DNA from: a virus
Reading direction: 5' to 3' (one strand)
DNA: 64,000 nt
IMG/VR virus record: IMGVR_UViG_3300027736_000027
Coordinates: 46,951 to 110,950 of that record
Shown here piece by piece: positions 41,440 through 52,500 of this stretch (the stretch's first letter is position 1; every line of letters starts with the position of its first letter). The notes beneath the pieces are model-generated. The model ran no database searches and had not been told where the DNA came from. It was given only the letters and a program-made list of their open reading frames with translations. Position numbers and translations under genes: made by a program.

Positions 41440-42233
41440 AGTATCTAGTAGAGTTTAAAACATTTACAATTAACGAAGGTGGAAATGCTTTTCCAGATGC
41501 ACAGAGTCTTACTCGTGCAGAAGTTGAGCCGGCCTTTGCTAAATTCCAAAGTGCAATGACTCAATTATTTGGAGAAGCTGAACTTGAATTAATTGGTTCA
41601 TGGAGACAAAAAGATATTTCTGGAGATCTTGATGCTCTATTTTATTCTGAGCTTAGTCTGCCTGATATATCAGCAAAAATTCAAACCGCTGGCTATGAAA
41701 CAAAAATATTTTATGGATTTAATATTGTGTCAGTTAAATTTGAAATTTCTACAGGGCACTTTGTACAATTTGATATGTTCGTCAAACCGTTAGACACAAA
41801 TCGTAATATAAATGATATTTTCTATAAGTCAATTGATGAAGAAGACTATTCCACTAAGCACCGAGTCTTTTTGATATTTTGTGCACTAGACTCTATGCAG
41901 TTTGATAAAATTGAAAAGAACGGTACGGTAACCCAGTTTAAAGGATATATGTTTAGACCGGATGGAATATATCAATTTACTAAAGAATTAAAAAAGATTA
42001 ATTATAAAATAGTTGATCGCAAGCTTATTGCAGATACAATTCCTGAAATTTCAGATATACTATTTGGAAAAAATTATCCATATGCTAAATGGAATACCTA
42101 CGAAAAGACAATAGCTTTATTAACAGCCGCTAGTCAAAGTACTAATCCTAAATTAAATATGCCTCTTATTTTAAAAGAATATCGAGCTAAACTAGAAGAA
42201 GAAGGTTTAGTAATTCCAGGCGGAATTGATTAG
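41436..42233 (+). CDS. Nucleotidyltransferase-like protein with capsid-targeting-like leader
   Basis: 265 aa. MKYLVEFKTFTINE followed by GG is a CTS-like leader with an INE/G site at 14. ELIGSWRQKDISGDLDALFY (about 49-68) is the GS...D-x-D motif of polymerase-beta-type nucleotidyltransferases, and HFVQFDMFV supplies a third acidic position. It is a second head-packaged candidate of this fold, distant from the protein at 5376. Its ATG overlaps the stop of the gp15-like gene; the convergent tube gene overlaps its end by 4 bp. Substrate unknown. Confidence 0.75.
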   Translation: MKYLVEFKTFTINEGGNAFPDAQSLTRAEVEPAFAKFQSAMTQLFGEAELELIGSWRQKDISGDLDALFYSELSLPDISAKIQTAGYETKIFYGFNIVSVKFEISTGHFVQFDMFVKPLDTNRNINDIFYKSIDEEDYSTKHRVFLIFCALDSMQFDKIEKNGTVTQFKGYMFRPDGIYQFTKELKKINYKIVDRKLIADTIPEISDILFGKNYPYAKWNTYEKTIALLTAASQSTNPKLNMPLILKEYRAKLEEEGLVIPGGID

Positions 42234-42847
42234 TCAAAATCTAATTCCAAATCAAAATTATAATAGCTAAAAGTTGCAGTAAAATAGCTAAACTTTGGAA
42301 CCACTGATGAATAACTTAAGGTTAATTCACTAAGTTGTTTAAGTTGAGGCCGGTTAAATATTACTGAACTTACTGCATAACCCTCGTTATTTAATAGAGT
42401 TAATCGGATTGGACTAAAAAATGGATGATTATTATTGGCAATTGGCGCAACCGTTAACGATTGACCAAGTGAAGTATCTCCAATATAAGAGGTTGAGGTG
42501 TTTGCTGGTTCTAAATAATTTAGTGCATTATCTAAAAATATAAAATAGTTAAGATATGCATCAGTTAATTTAAAAGTTAATTTTAACTCTCTAGTAAACA
42601 TATCAGCAATAGGTTTTGCGCTCTGCACTTCTTGAATTTTGCCTAGTGTTCTAATTTGAGTAGGCAATACAGTTGTTAAACCTGGAAAATTAACTCCTTG
42701 AATGGTAGATGCCATAAAATCTGAAATTGATTTATACGGTAATAATAAATTTCTGTAATATTTATCATATCGGGTTTGAACCTCAGCATTAAAAAAATCC
42801 TGCGGTAAATTTATTAGAAATCCATTTTGTCTTGAGTTTAAAATCAT
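42230..42847 (-). CDS. Tail tube-like protein (T4 gp19/gp54 fold)
   Basis: 205 aa. The sequence ...VNFPGLTTV, IRTLGKIQEVQSA, then FTRELKLTFKLTDAYLNYFI and a final SELTLSYSSVVPKFSYFTAT resembles the beta-barrel of T4-type tube or tube-initiator proteins, with the conserved FPG near the start and an L/S-Y-S-S-x-x-x-F-x-x-F-T pattern at the end. Placement beside gp15-like protein fits. No strict motif, so medium confidence. Confidence 0.55.
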   Translation of the reverse strand: MILNSRQNGFLINLPQDFFNAEVQTRYDKYYRNLLLPYKSISDFMASTIQGVNFPGLTTVLPTQIRTLGKIQEVQSAKPIADMFTRELKLTFKLTDAYLNYFIFLDNALNYLEPANTSTSYIGDTSLGQSLTVAPIANNNHPFFSPIRLTLLNNEGYAVSSVIFNRPQLKQLSELTLSYSSVVPKFSYFTATFSYYNFDLELDFD

Positions 42848-42857
42848 ATAGAATTAT

Positions 42858-45182
42858 CTATACGAGACCAAGTATCGTCTTTAATTGAGATATTACTGAG
42901 TCTGCGGTAATTAATTTAGAACATTCAAATTGTCTATCTGTACCTTTGTGTATCGGACACCAATTCCAGTCACTTGGATCTAACCTGTGTGTATTAAAAC
43001 AACCTGCACATTTACCAGCCGGCGAACAAATTCTAGTGGTATTGGTAAGTGGTTCAGTATAGGCATGTGAGAATCCTGAAATTAAGATAGTTGGAGTTCC
43101 TAGTGCCCAAGCTAACCAACTCAGACCGCTGCCGATTCCAATAAAAGCCTCAGATTTTGAAATTTCAGAAATAGCCGCCTCAATTGGACCGCTTGGTAAT
43201 TTTCTAATACCAGTAGGCTGAATATTTCCCATGAAACCTGAATCTTCTCTTGAAATTAGGACAACTTCATAATTATGGGAACTACACCAGTCAACAACCT
43301 CTTGCCAACCAGTTGGATTATTCCAATATTTAGCCTGACATGTTGCATGAATTGCAATTGCAACCTGTTTCTTTTTAGTTTCAGTTGGAATACTTAATTT
43401 TGGAACAACTTCTTGATAGTCAAGCCCTAAAATATCAAATGCAGTTTTTTGCATTGGTTGATTTTTAGTTTCATTAGGATTCATATTTGGATTTAATTCT
43501 TCATTTTCACCATAATACCACCCAATTGAGTATAGGGCTTTTACATCGTGTACTTCATCTCCCGGTTTAATAAATTCTATTTCTGGATAGGTTTTTTCAA
43601 AAAAATCATTTTGAAAAGTAGAGCATATAACTTTACACTTGTGTTTTTTACGAAATTCTTCAACTGCTGGAAACCAGGCTAGGGTATCACCTAATGATTT
43701 TGAATCAAGCGAAATATAGACACGTTTATCTAATAGATCTAATTTTTTGTTAAACACAATTTCTCCGGACGAAAGGTCTTTTACGGTTATTAACCAGTCA
43801 ATAAAATAGGTTTTACTGGTTTTAATCCACATACTATTTGAAATTTCTCCAGAGTGTTCAACTTTGCCGGTTGATTGATTTATAAATTCAACCCAATATT
43901 GATTAGGATCGCCTCCGGATAACTCAATATGTGCGCCTCTAACAAAATGATGGCCAATATTTAGCGGTTTGCTAGCAGCTGAGTTCACACGGTTAATGAT
44001 TTCAGACTGACTATTAATATGATCCATTGTCTCTTTTGCAATTTTATCCCAATTAAAATTTTTATGAATTTCCTTGGCCTGGGATAGTGCCTCCTTTTTA
44101 TATTTAGCCCAATTGGTATAGGCAGATCTCATTACCTTTGCTAGGTCTACAAAGTCAGGCTCATAATAGTTTCCAATACTCTCATTAAAATGAGCATAGG
44201 TACTTTCACTAATCGGCCTTTCACCAACTATTTTAACTGGTAAACCTTTACCTTCTGCAAATTCTAATTGAGCTGAGCAGTTTGAATAGATTGATGGAGT
44301 TCCACAAGCCATTGCCTCAATTAATGGAAGATTCCAACCTTCGGCTCGGGCACATGAAAGAAATACGTTAGTTGACTTTAATAATTTAATATATTCTTCT
44401 CTAGGTGGTAGGTGTAATACTTTAAGGCGGTCATCAGTAAAGTTATAATGGGCAAGTCTCTCTTCTGTACCGGTTAGCCCATCACCAGAGTATGGATTAT
44501 CAATACTTAATATTAGGTCAACTGGTTCATCTTTTGAAAATTCAGATAAAAAAGTTTCTATTAATTCCTTGGTTGACTTTCGGTAATCCCATCTTCCAAA
44601 TATAGAAAAGGTAAATCTGCCATTACTTGTTAGTGGATGGCTAACCTCTTCTGGAAAAAATATTTCAGAGTCAACGCCTTCTGGTATAACAAATATTTTA
44701 TCAGCTGGATAACCTTGAGCAATCGTACAGTCACGTTGCCATTTTGAAGGAACCCATAATTCATTAAAGTCTAATAGTCTATTAAAAAAAGCTTCAGGTT
44801 GTAAAGTTGATTCCCAAACATTATAGGCAATTGAATAGCCTTGATAGTCTTGATAAAAATAGTGATGATTTGTTTCATTTAAAACTACGTTAATATCTGC
44901 TTTGCCTGGATTATGCCAATTTTTATAAATTGGATAGTCAGACAGCCGCTTATTATGATCCCATAAACTTTGTTGAACTAACATTGTTTTTAGGGTATTA
45001 TCTAAATACGGCTCACCATTATGTGGTTCATCTGAATAATTAGTCCAGCTTTTACCTATTGTAAAATTTCTAACTTCAACTGGTGTATACTTTGATAGGG
45101 TTTTAAAAAATGACTGAGCATGATTATTATAACCGGTGGTTCCAATAAACGAAGTATGAGCCTTTATTTTTAAATTTGACAT
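42858..45182 (-). CDS. Glycosyltransferase fusion: GT4 domain plus BAHT/TibC-like heptosyltransferase domain
   Basis: 774 aa. Residues about 1-395 are a GT-B glycosyltransferase of the GT4 type: FGRWDYRKST (sugar-nucleotide region), ILSIDNPYSG and ARAEGWNLPLIEAMACGTPS with the catalytic-pocket Glu. A beta-rich joint follows (about 410-480). Residues about 490-774 resemble the bacterial autotransporter heptosyltransferases (TibC/Aah): SKSLGDTLAWFPAVEEF, VAIAIHATCQAKYWNNPTGW, GSGLSWLAWALGTPT, then the metal-finger cysteines CAGC...C...C with WNWCPIHKGTDRQFECS. Those enzymes attach heptose to Ser residues of repeat adhesins. In this window it follows the Ser/Thr repeat fibres. The fusion is unusual. 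Confidence 0.85.
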   Translation of the reverse strand: MSNLKIKAHTSFIGTTGYNNHAQSFFKTLSKYTPVEVRNFTIGKSWTNYSDEPHNGEPYLDNTLKTMLVQQSLWDHNKRLSDYPIYKNWHNPGKADINVVLNETNHHYFYQDYQGYSIAYNVWESTLQPEAFFNRLLDFNELWVPSKWQRDCTIAQGYPADKIFVIPEGVDSEIFFPEEVSHPLTSNGRFTFSIFGRWDYRKSTKELIETFLSEFSKDEPVDLILSIDNPYSGDGLTGTEERLAHYNFTDDRLKVLHLPPREEYIKLLKSTNVFLSCARAEGWNLPLIEAMACGTPSIYSNCSAQLEFAEGKGLPVKIVGERPISESTYAHFNESIGNYYEPDFVDLAKVMRSAYTNWAKYKKEALSQAKEIHKNFNWDKIAKETMDHINSQSEIINRVNSAASKPLNIGHHFVRGAHIELSGGDPNQYWVEFINQSTGKVEHSGEISNSMWIKTSKTYFIDWLITVKDLSSGEIVFNKKLDLLDKRVYISLDSKSLGDTLAWFPAVEEFRKKHKCKVICSTFQNDFFEKTYPEIEFIKPGDEVHDVKALYSIGWYYGENEELNPNMNPNETKNQPMQKTAFDILGLDYQEVVPKLSIPTETKKKQVAIAIHATCQAKYWNNPTGWQEVVDWCSSHNYEVVLISREDSGFMGNIQPTGIRKLPSGPIEAAISEISKSEAFIGIGSGLSWLAWALGTPTILISGFSHAYTEPLTNTTRICSPAGKCAGCFNTHRLDPSDWNWCPIHKGTDRQFECSKLITADSVISQLKTILGLV

Positions 45183-45200
45183 ATAATTAAATCTTTTAAG

Positions 45201-45209
45201 ATTATACTT
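45201..45209 (-). promoter_or_regulatory. AAGTATAAT promoter-like box
   Basis: Minus strand, one mismatch to TAGTATAAT, 18 bp upstream of the glycosyltransferase ATG at 45182. Confidence 0.4.
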
Positions 45210-45231
45210 ATATTACACTAGTGGTTTTTAA

Positions 45232-45600
45232 TTAAAATGATAAAGGTACCCATTCAGATAGGGTTTCATTCCAAGTATAGTGACCACTACTTGGATAGGT
45301 TACTTGTGATTTCCATTTAAAATTAGCATCTAATACCCAACTCGGAAAGGGTTTAGGTGAAATAAAAACATTATTAATTTCATTCCAGGTGTCTCCTATT
45401 CCTGCATATTTACTTCTAAAATTTGAATTATAAGAGGTTTGTCTTACCGTATCATAATCATAAATACCTTTAATATTTAAAGAGTCTATTAAGTCAATAC
45501 CTAATTGTTCAACCTCAACTCCATTATCTGTAATTGTAGTATTATCAATAACAATTACGGCAACTACAATATTTTCTTTTATCAGTGCAAAATGTGCCAT
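45232..45600 (-). CDS. Fibre-associated protein of a common phage family
   Basis: 122 aa. MAHFALIKENIVVAVIVID, QTSYNSNFRSKYAGIGDTW, KPFPSWVLDANFKWK and the end TWNETLSEWVPLSF match a short family seen downstream of tail fibre genes in many marine myoviruses; its role is unknown, perhaps fibre assembly or tip. The ATG adjoins the glycine-rich protein's stop (0 bp), so it is co-translated with that fibre gene. Confidence 0.7.
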   Translation of the reverse strand: MAHFALIKENIVVAVIVIDNTTITDNGVEVEQLGIDLIDSLNIKGIYDYDTVRQTSYNSNFRSKYAGIGDTWNEINNVFISPKPFPSWVLDANFKWKSQVTYPSSGHYTWNETLSEWVPLSF

Positions 45601-46575
45601 TTATTGGAATTTATATTTTATAATTACTACGCCTGATCCACCATTACCTCCATGTAAATAGCCTCCACCCGCTTCTCCATATCCACCTCCTCCACCACCG
45701 GTGTAATCAGTTCCATCTACTCCATTTGCGCTCGAGCCTCCAGTTGCTCCAGCTCCTCCACCGCCAGTACCACCAGCGCCGGCTGACCCGCCTGTATAGG
45801 TTGAACCACCGCCTCCGCCTCCGTAATAGTTACCATCAATTGCTGCTAAAACGCCTGTACCGCCATCACCTCCGTAAACTATACCACTATAATATCCATT
45901 TCCTCCAACTGCACCAGCTCCTCCACCGCCGCCTGCACCATAGTTACCTTTTCCTAATTCTCCTGTTCCATCTCCTCCTGTATTACCTTGACCGGCTGTA
46001 CCCGAAGCTCCGGCTATTGATGAACCATTACCGGTAACACCCGCGCCACCGCCACCTGATCCACCAGATAATGGTGCGGCATAATGTGCACCACCTCCAC
46101 CTCCACCATATGCTGTATTACTATCAAAAGATGAATTTGTACCAGTACTACCAGTATTAAAATAGTAATATGCACCGGCTCCACCACCACCAACTGCTAC
46201 TGAATAGGTTGTTGCTCCTGAAGATAAAGCATAACTTGTGTTTTCAATGACGCCGCCGCCACCTCCACCTCCACCGATATATTGTCCACCTCCTCCACCA
46301 CCTCCTGCAACAATTAATACTTGAAACTTATTATTTGGAGCAGTTCCAACTGTACTAACTACAAAGTTTGTACTACCTACACTAGTAAATGTATGTATTT
46401 TATAATTACCAGAAGTTGTTACGGTTCCGCCAGTTGCTGAAGTAAATCCACCAGAGGTTGTTGTAGTGGTAGTTGATATAACTGGAAGGGCTACTCCAGA
46501 TATTTTTGTTATAGAGGCTCGAGCAATTCCATTAATTTTAGTAATACTGGTAGTAGCTACTCCTTTAATTTTCAT
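45601..46575 (-). CDS. Glycine-rich adhesin-like tail fibre protein
   Basis: 324 aa. Residues 1-30 are three ~10-residue repeats (KIKGVATTSI, TKINGIARASI, TKISGVALPV). Residues about 40-95 form a beta strand-rich entry (NYKIHTFTSVGSTNF) leading to VLIVAGGGGGG. Residues 95-320 are glycine-rich (more than a third Gly), with motifs GGGGGGG and GGSGGGGAG separated by Tyr/Ser-rich turns. Similar Gly-rich proteins serve as receptor-binding fibre tips, in some T-even phages as polyglycine-II lattices. Immediately after the giant fibre gene in transcription order. Confidence 0.8.
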   Translation of the reverse strand: MKIKGVATTSITKINGIARASITKISGVALPVISTTTTTTSGGFTSATGGTVTTSGNYKIHTFTSVGSTNFVVSTVGTAPNNKFQVLIVAGGGGGGGQYIGGGGGGGGVIENTSYALSSGATTYSVAVGGGGAGAYYYFNTGSTGTNSSFDSNTAYGGGGGGAHYAAPLSGGSGGGGAGVTGNGSSIAGASGTAGQGNTGGDGTGELGKGNYGAGGGGGAGAVGGNGYYSGIVYGGDGGTGVLAAIDGNYYGGGGGGSTYTGGSAGAGGTGGGGAGATGGSSANGVDGTDYTGGGGGGYGEAGGGYLHGGNGGSGVVIIKYKFQ

Positions 46576-46585
46576 AAACCGTGTG

Positions 46586-49500
46586 TTATAATTCTATCCA
46601 AGAGCTTTCAGGATTAAAATGTATTATTATTTTTGTATTCGTATTGCTGCTCCAAAATGTATGCCCTATTAATCTAACCGCATTTCCAACCGTTGTTGGT
46701 GCTGTTTTAGTCATACTGCCGGCAGTCGTAGCCATATATAAAGGCTCTCCAGATTTTACAACAGCTGCATAAGTAGCAGTTTCAACAAATCCATTAATTA
46801 ATATAGAAGTTGGATTGGTTGATGTTGAAGATTTAACACAAATACCTAACATATTAAATGCAGCTGCTGAGTTTGCTGCGGTTGCATCAGCTAATATCCA
46901 AGTGTTGGTTTGTGTCCTATAACATAATTGGCCAAAGGTAATTGTTCCTCCTGCTGTTTCTGAATATAGTACAGTACCTTGATAATAATTACTAGTCCAT
47001 GAATTTAAATCTCCAAGTACAGAGGTTACTCCATCTTGTATTGTTCCAGCTAATGGAGTTGGATTATATCCAGCAACTAATGAAGTTGTTGTCGCTTTTA
47101 TATTAGTTCCATCATCCGTTATTGTTGAATTACCAACAGTTGAAGAAGATGTGAATTTAACAAGGGTATTATTTGTTCCAGAAACAGCAACAGAAGTACC
47201 GCTAGAACCTGAAGTTCCAGAAGAACCACTTGACCCATTTGAACCAGTTGCACCACTAGAACCTGAAGTACCACTAGACCCACTTGAACCAGTTGCACCA
47301 CTTGATCCACTAGAACCTGAAGAACCAGAAGTTCCAGAAGAACCGTTTGACCCGGTTGCGCCACTAGAACCTGAAGAACCTGAAGTTCCACTTGAACCAT
47401 TTAAACCGTTTGAACCAGTTGCACCGGACGTACCGCTAGAACCTGAAGAACCTGAAGTTCCGCTTGAACCGTTTGAACCAGTTCCGCCTGATGTACCAGA
47501 AGTTCCATTTACTCCAGAAATACCTGAAGTACCTGAACTGCCACTAATACCAGAAGTTCCACTTGAACCGCTTGAGCCTGATGTTCCTGAACTACCGCTT
47601 GAACCTGAGCTGCCGCTTGTTCCACTTGAACCAGAAGAGCCTGATGTTCCAGAGCTACCGCTTGAACCTGATGTTCCACTAGAGCCATTTGACCCAGTTG
47701 CACCTGACGTACCAGAGGTTCCGCTTGAACCATTTATACCAGAAGTTCCACTTGAACCTGACGAACCTGAAGAACCGGAAGTTCCTGAACTACCACTAGA
47801 ACCTGAAGAACCTGAACTACCGCTTGAGCCTGAAGAACCAGAAGTTCCACTTGAACCTGAAGTTCCGCTTGAACCATTTGCACCGTTTAAGCCAGACGTA
47901 CCACTTGAACCTGAGTTACCGGAAGTTCCACTTGACCCGCTAGAACCTGAATTACCAGAAGTACCGCTTGAACCATTTGCACCAGAAGTACCAGAAGTTC
48001 CATTTACTCCAGAAATACCAGAAGTACCACTTGAACCGCTTAAACCTGATGTTCCAGAACTACCACTTGAACCTGAAGAACCAGAAGTTCCACTTGAACC
48101 AGAAGTTCCGCTTGAACCTGAACTACCACTTGAACCTGATGTACCTGAGCTACCACTTGAACCAGAAGTTCCAGATATTCCAGATGTTCCACTTGAACCT
48201 GATACGCCTGATGTTCCAGAACTACCGCTTGAACCGGAAGAACCTGAACTACCGCTTGAACCTGAAGAACCGGAAGTCCCACTTGAACCTGAAGTTCCAG
48301 AGCTACCGCTTGAACCTGATATACCAGAAGTTCCACTAGAACCATTTATACCAGAAGTACCGCTTGATCCTGAACTACCACTTGAACCTGATGTACCTGA
48401 GCTACCGCTTGTTCCACTTGAACCAGAAGAACCAGAAGAACCGTTTGAACCAGTTGCACCAGATGTACCAGATGTACCATTTATTCCTGAAATACCAGAA
48501 GTACCGCTTGAACCTGAAATACCAGAAGTACCGCTTGAGCCTGAACTACCGCTTGAGCCTGATGTTCCACTTGAACCACTTGACCCAGAAGTTCCACTTG
48601 AACCTGAGATACCGCTTGTTCCACTTGAACCAGAAGAACCTGATGTTCCACTTGACCCGGAACTACCGCTTGAACCAGAAGTTCCGCTTGAACCGCTTGA
48701 TCCAGAAGTTCCGCTTGATCCAGATTCACCACTTGAACCAGAAGAACCTGAACTACCACTTAAACCTGAGCTACCGCTTGTTCCACTTGAACCAGAAGTT
48801 CCAGAAGAACCATTTATACCAGAAGTTCCTGAACTACCGCTTGAGCCGGAAGTTCCACTAGAACCATTAGACCCAGATGTTCCAGAAGAACCTGAAGTTC
48901 CACTTGAACCATTTATACCAGAAGTACCGCTTGAACCCGATGTTCCGTTTATTCCTGAAATACCAGAAGTACCGCTTGAACCTGATATACCGCTTGAACC
49001 AGAAGAACCAGAAGTACCGCTTGAACCTGACGAACCGCTTGAACCTGAACTACCGCTTGAACCTGAAGTTCCAGAAGAACCAGCTGTACCAGAAGTACCG
49101 CTTGAACCAGAAGTTCCACTAGAACCAGAAATACCGCTTGAACCGCTTGAACCGGACGAACCACTTGAACCTGATATACCAGAAGTTCCGCTTGAACCTG
49201 AACTACCGCTTGAACCTGAAGAACCGGAAGTACCATTTATTCCTGAAATACCAGAAGTTCCGCTTGAACCACTTGAACCAGAAGTTCCAGAAGTTCCACT
49301 AGAACCAGAAGAACCTGATGTTCCACTAGAACCAGAAGTTCCACTAGAACCAGAAGTTCCACTAGAACCAGAAGAACCAGAAGTTCCACTAGAACCACTT
49401 GAACCTGAAGTTCCACTTGAACCATTTATACCCGAAGTTCCTGAACTACCATTTATACCTGACGTTCCTGAACTGCCGCTTGAACCAGAAGTTCCACTTG

Positions 49501-52500
49501 AACCTGAAGAACCTGATGTTCCGCTAGACCCACTAGAACCTGATGTTCCGCTAGACCCAGAAGTTCCACTTGAACCATTTATACCCGAAGTTCCACTTGA
49601 ACCATTTATACCCGAAGTTCCGCTTGAACCGTCTATTCCATTTACTCCGCTTAATCCACTTGAACCAGATGTTCCTGAACTACCGCTTGACCCTGATGTT
49701 CCAGAGCTACCACTTGAACCAGACGTACCACTTGAACCGTTTATACCACTTGTTCCGCTTGAACCGTTTATACCACTGGTTCCGCTTGAACCAGAAGTTC
49801 CACTAGAACCAGAAGAACCAGAAGTACCGCTTGAACCGGAAGAACCAGACGTTCCACTCGATCCTGAAGAACCAGAAGTTCCACTTGATCCTGATGTTCC
49901 ACTTGAACCGTTTATACCACTGGTTCCACTTGAACCAGAAGTTCCACTTGAACCAGAAGAACCAGACGTTCCGCTTGAACCAGAAGTTCCTGAAGAACCT
50001 GATACACCGCTTGATCCACTAGAACCAGAGGTTCCGCTAGAACCGCTTGAACCAGAGGTTCCGCTTGAACCGCTTGAACCAGATGTTCCACTTGAACCAG
50101 AGGTTCCAGAAGAACCATTTATACCGGAAGTTCCGCTTGAACCGGATATACCAGAAGTTCCGCTTGAACCGTTTATACCTGAGGTTCCAGAAGAACCAGA
50201 TGTTCCATTTATTCCTGAAATACCCGAAGTACCACTTGAACCAGAAGTTCCTGAAGTTCCACTTGAACCAGATGCACCGCTTGATCCTGAAGAACCAGAA
50301 CTACCACTTGATCCTGAAGAACCTGAAGTTCCGCTTGATCCTGAAGAACCAGAAGTTCCCGAACTACCACTTGAACCGGATGTTCCACTTGATCCTGAAG
50401 AACCAGAAATTCCACTTGAACCAGAAGAACCTGAAGTTCCACTTGAACCAGAAGAACCTGAAGTTCCACTTGAACCTGAAGAACCTGAAGTTCCACTTGA
50501 ACCTGAAGAACCTGAAGTTCCACTTGAACCACTTATTCCTGAAGAACCAGATGTTCCACTAGAACCATCGGAACCTGAAGTTCCACTTGAACCGCTTGAA
50601 CCAGAAGTTCCACTTGAACCAGAGCTGCCACTTATTCCACTTGAACCTGATGTTCCGTTTATTCCTGAAATACCAGAGGTTCCAGAAGAACCAGTTGCAC
50701 CGCTTGAACCAGAAGTACCCGAAGTTCCTGAGCTACCGCTTGAACCTGATGTTCCACTTGAACCGCTTGATCCAGAAGTTCCAGAAGAACCAGATGTTCC
50801 TGAACTACCACTTGAACCGGCTGTTCCACTTGAACCAGAATTTCCACTAGAACCAGAAGTTCCACTAGATCCATCAAAACCAGAAGTTCCAGAAGAACCA
50901 GAAGTTCCGCTTGAGCCTGAAGTTCCTGAGCTACCGCTTGAACCAGAGGTTCCGCTAGTCCCACTTGAACCTGAAGTTCCAGTAGTACCAGAAGTTCCGC
51001 TTGAACCTGAAATACCAGAAGTTCCAGAACTACCGCTTGAACCATCTGAACCAGAAGTTCCTGAACTACCGCTTGAACCAGATGCACCACTTGATCCTGA
51101 AGAACCAGAAGTTCCACTAGAACCAGATGTACCATTTATTCCGGATATACCAGAAGTACCAGAAGAACCGGAATTTCCGGAACTACCACTTGAACCAGAG
51201 GTTCCACTTGAACCTGAAGAACCAGAAGTTCCACTTGAACCTGAAGAACCAGAAGTTCCAGAAGTTCCAGAACTACCGCTTGAACCAGAAGTTCCACTAG
51301 ATCCATCAAAACCAGAAGTTCCGCTTGAACCGGAAGTTCCTGAAGAACCTGAAATACCAGAAGTTCCTGAAGAACCTGATGTTCCGCTTGAACCTGAATT
51401 ACCGGAACTACCACTTGAACCAGAAGAACCAGAAGTTCCATTTATTCCAGAAATACCTGAAGTACCACTTGAACCATTTATACCAGATGTTCCTGAAGAA
51501 CCAGAAGTTCCACTTGAACCTGAAGAACCAGAAGTTCCTGAAGAACCGCTTATTCCTGAAGAACCTGATGTTCCCGAACTACCACTTGAACCAGAAGTTC
51601 CTGAACTACCACTTGAACCAGAAGTTCCACTAGAACCATCAAAACCAGAAGTTCCACTTGAACCTGAAGTTCCACTAGAACCATCGGAACCTGAAGTTCC
51701 ACTTGAACCTGAAATACCAGAAGTTCCTGAAGAACCAGAGGTTCCTGAAGAACCAGATGTACCATTTATACCTGAAATACCTGAAGTTCCACTTGAACCG
51801 GAAATACCAGAAGTGCCGCTTGAACCATTTAAACCTGAAGTTCCACTAGAACCTGATGTACCAGATGTGCCGCTTGAACCTGAAGAACCTGAACTACCAC
51901 TTGAACCGGAAGAACCATCATTACCAGAAGTTCCACTTGAACCTGAAGTTCCAGAAGAACCAGAAGTCCCACTTGAACCTGATATACCAGAAGTTCCTGA
52001 GCTACCGCTTGAACCTGATATACCAGAAGTTCCTGAGCTACCGCTTGATCCTGAAATTCCACTTGAACCAGATGTACCATTTACTCCAGAAATACCTGAT
52101 GTTCCAGAAGAACCATTTATACCAGAGGTACCACTTGAACCTGAAGAACCAGAACTACCGCTTGAGCCTGAAGAACCAGAAGTTCCACTTGAACCAGAAG
52201 TTCCTGAGCTACCGCTTGAGCCTGAAGAACCAGATGTGCCGCTTGAACCTGATGTACCAGAAGACCCGTCTATTCCACTTGATCCAGAAGTTCCGCTTGA
52301 ACCTGAAGAACCAGAAATTCCACTTGAACCGGAAGTACCGGAAGTTCCACTTGAACCATTTATACCAGAAGTACCACTTGAACCTGAAGAACCGGATGTA
52401 CCATTTATTCCTGAAATACCAGATGTTCCACTAGAACCATTTATACCGGATGTTCCCGAACTACCACTAGAACCAGAGGTTCCGCTTGAACCAGAAGAAC

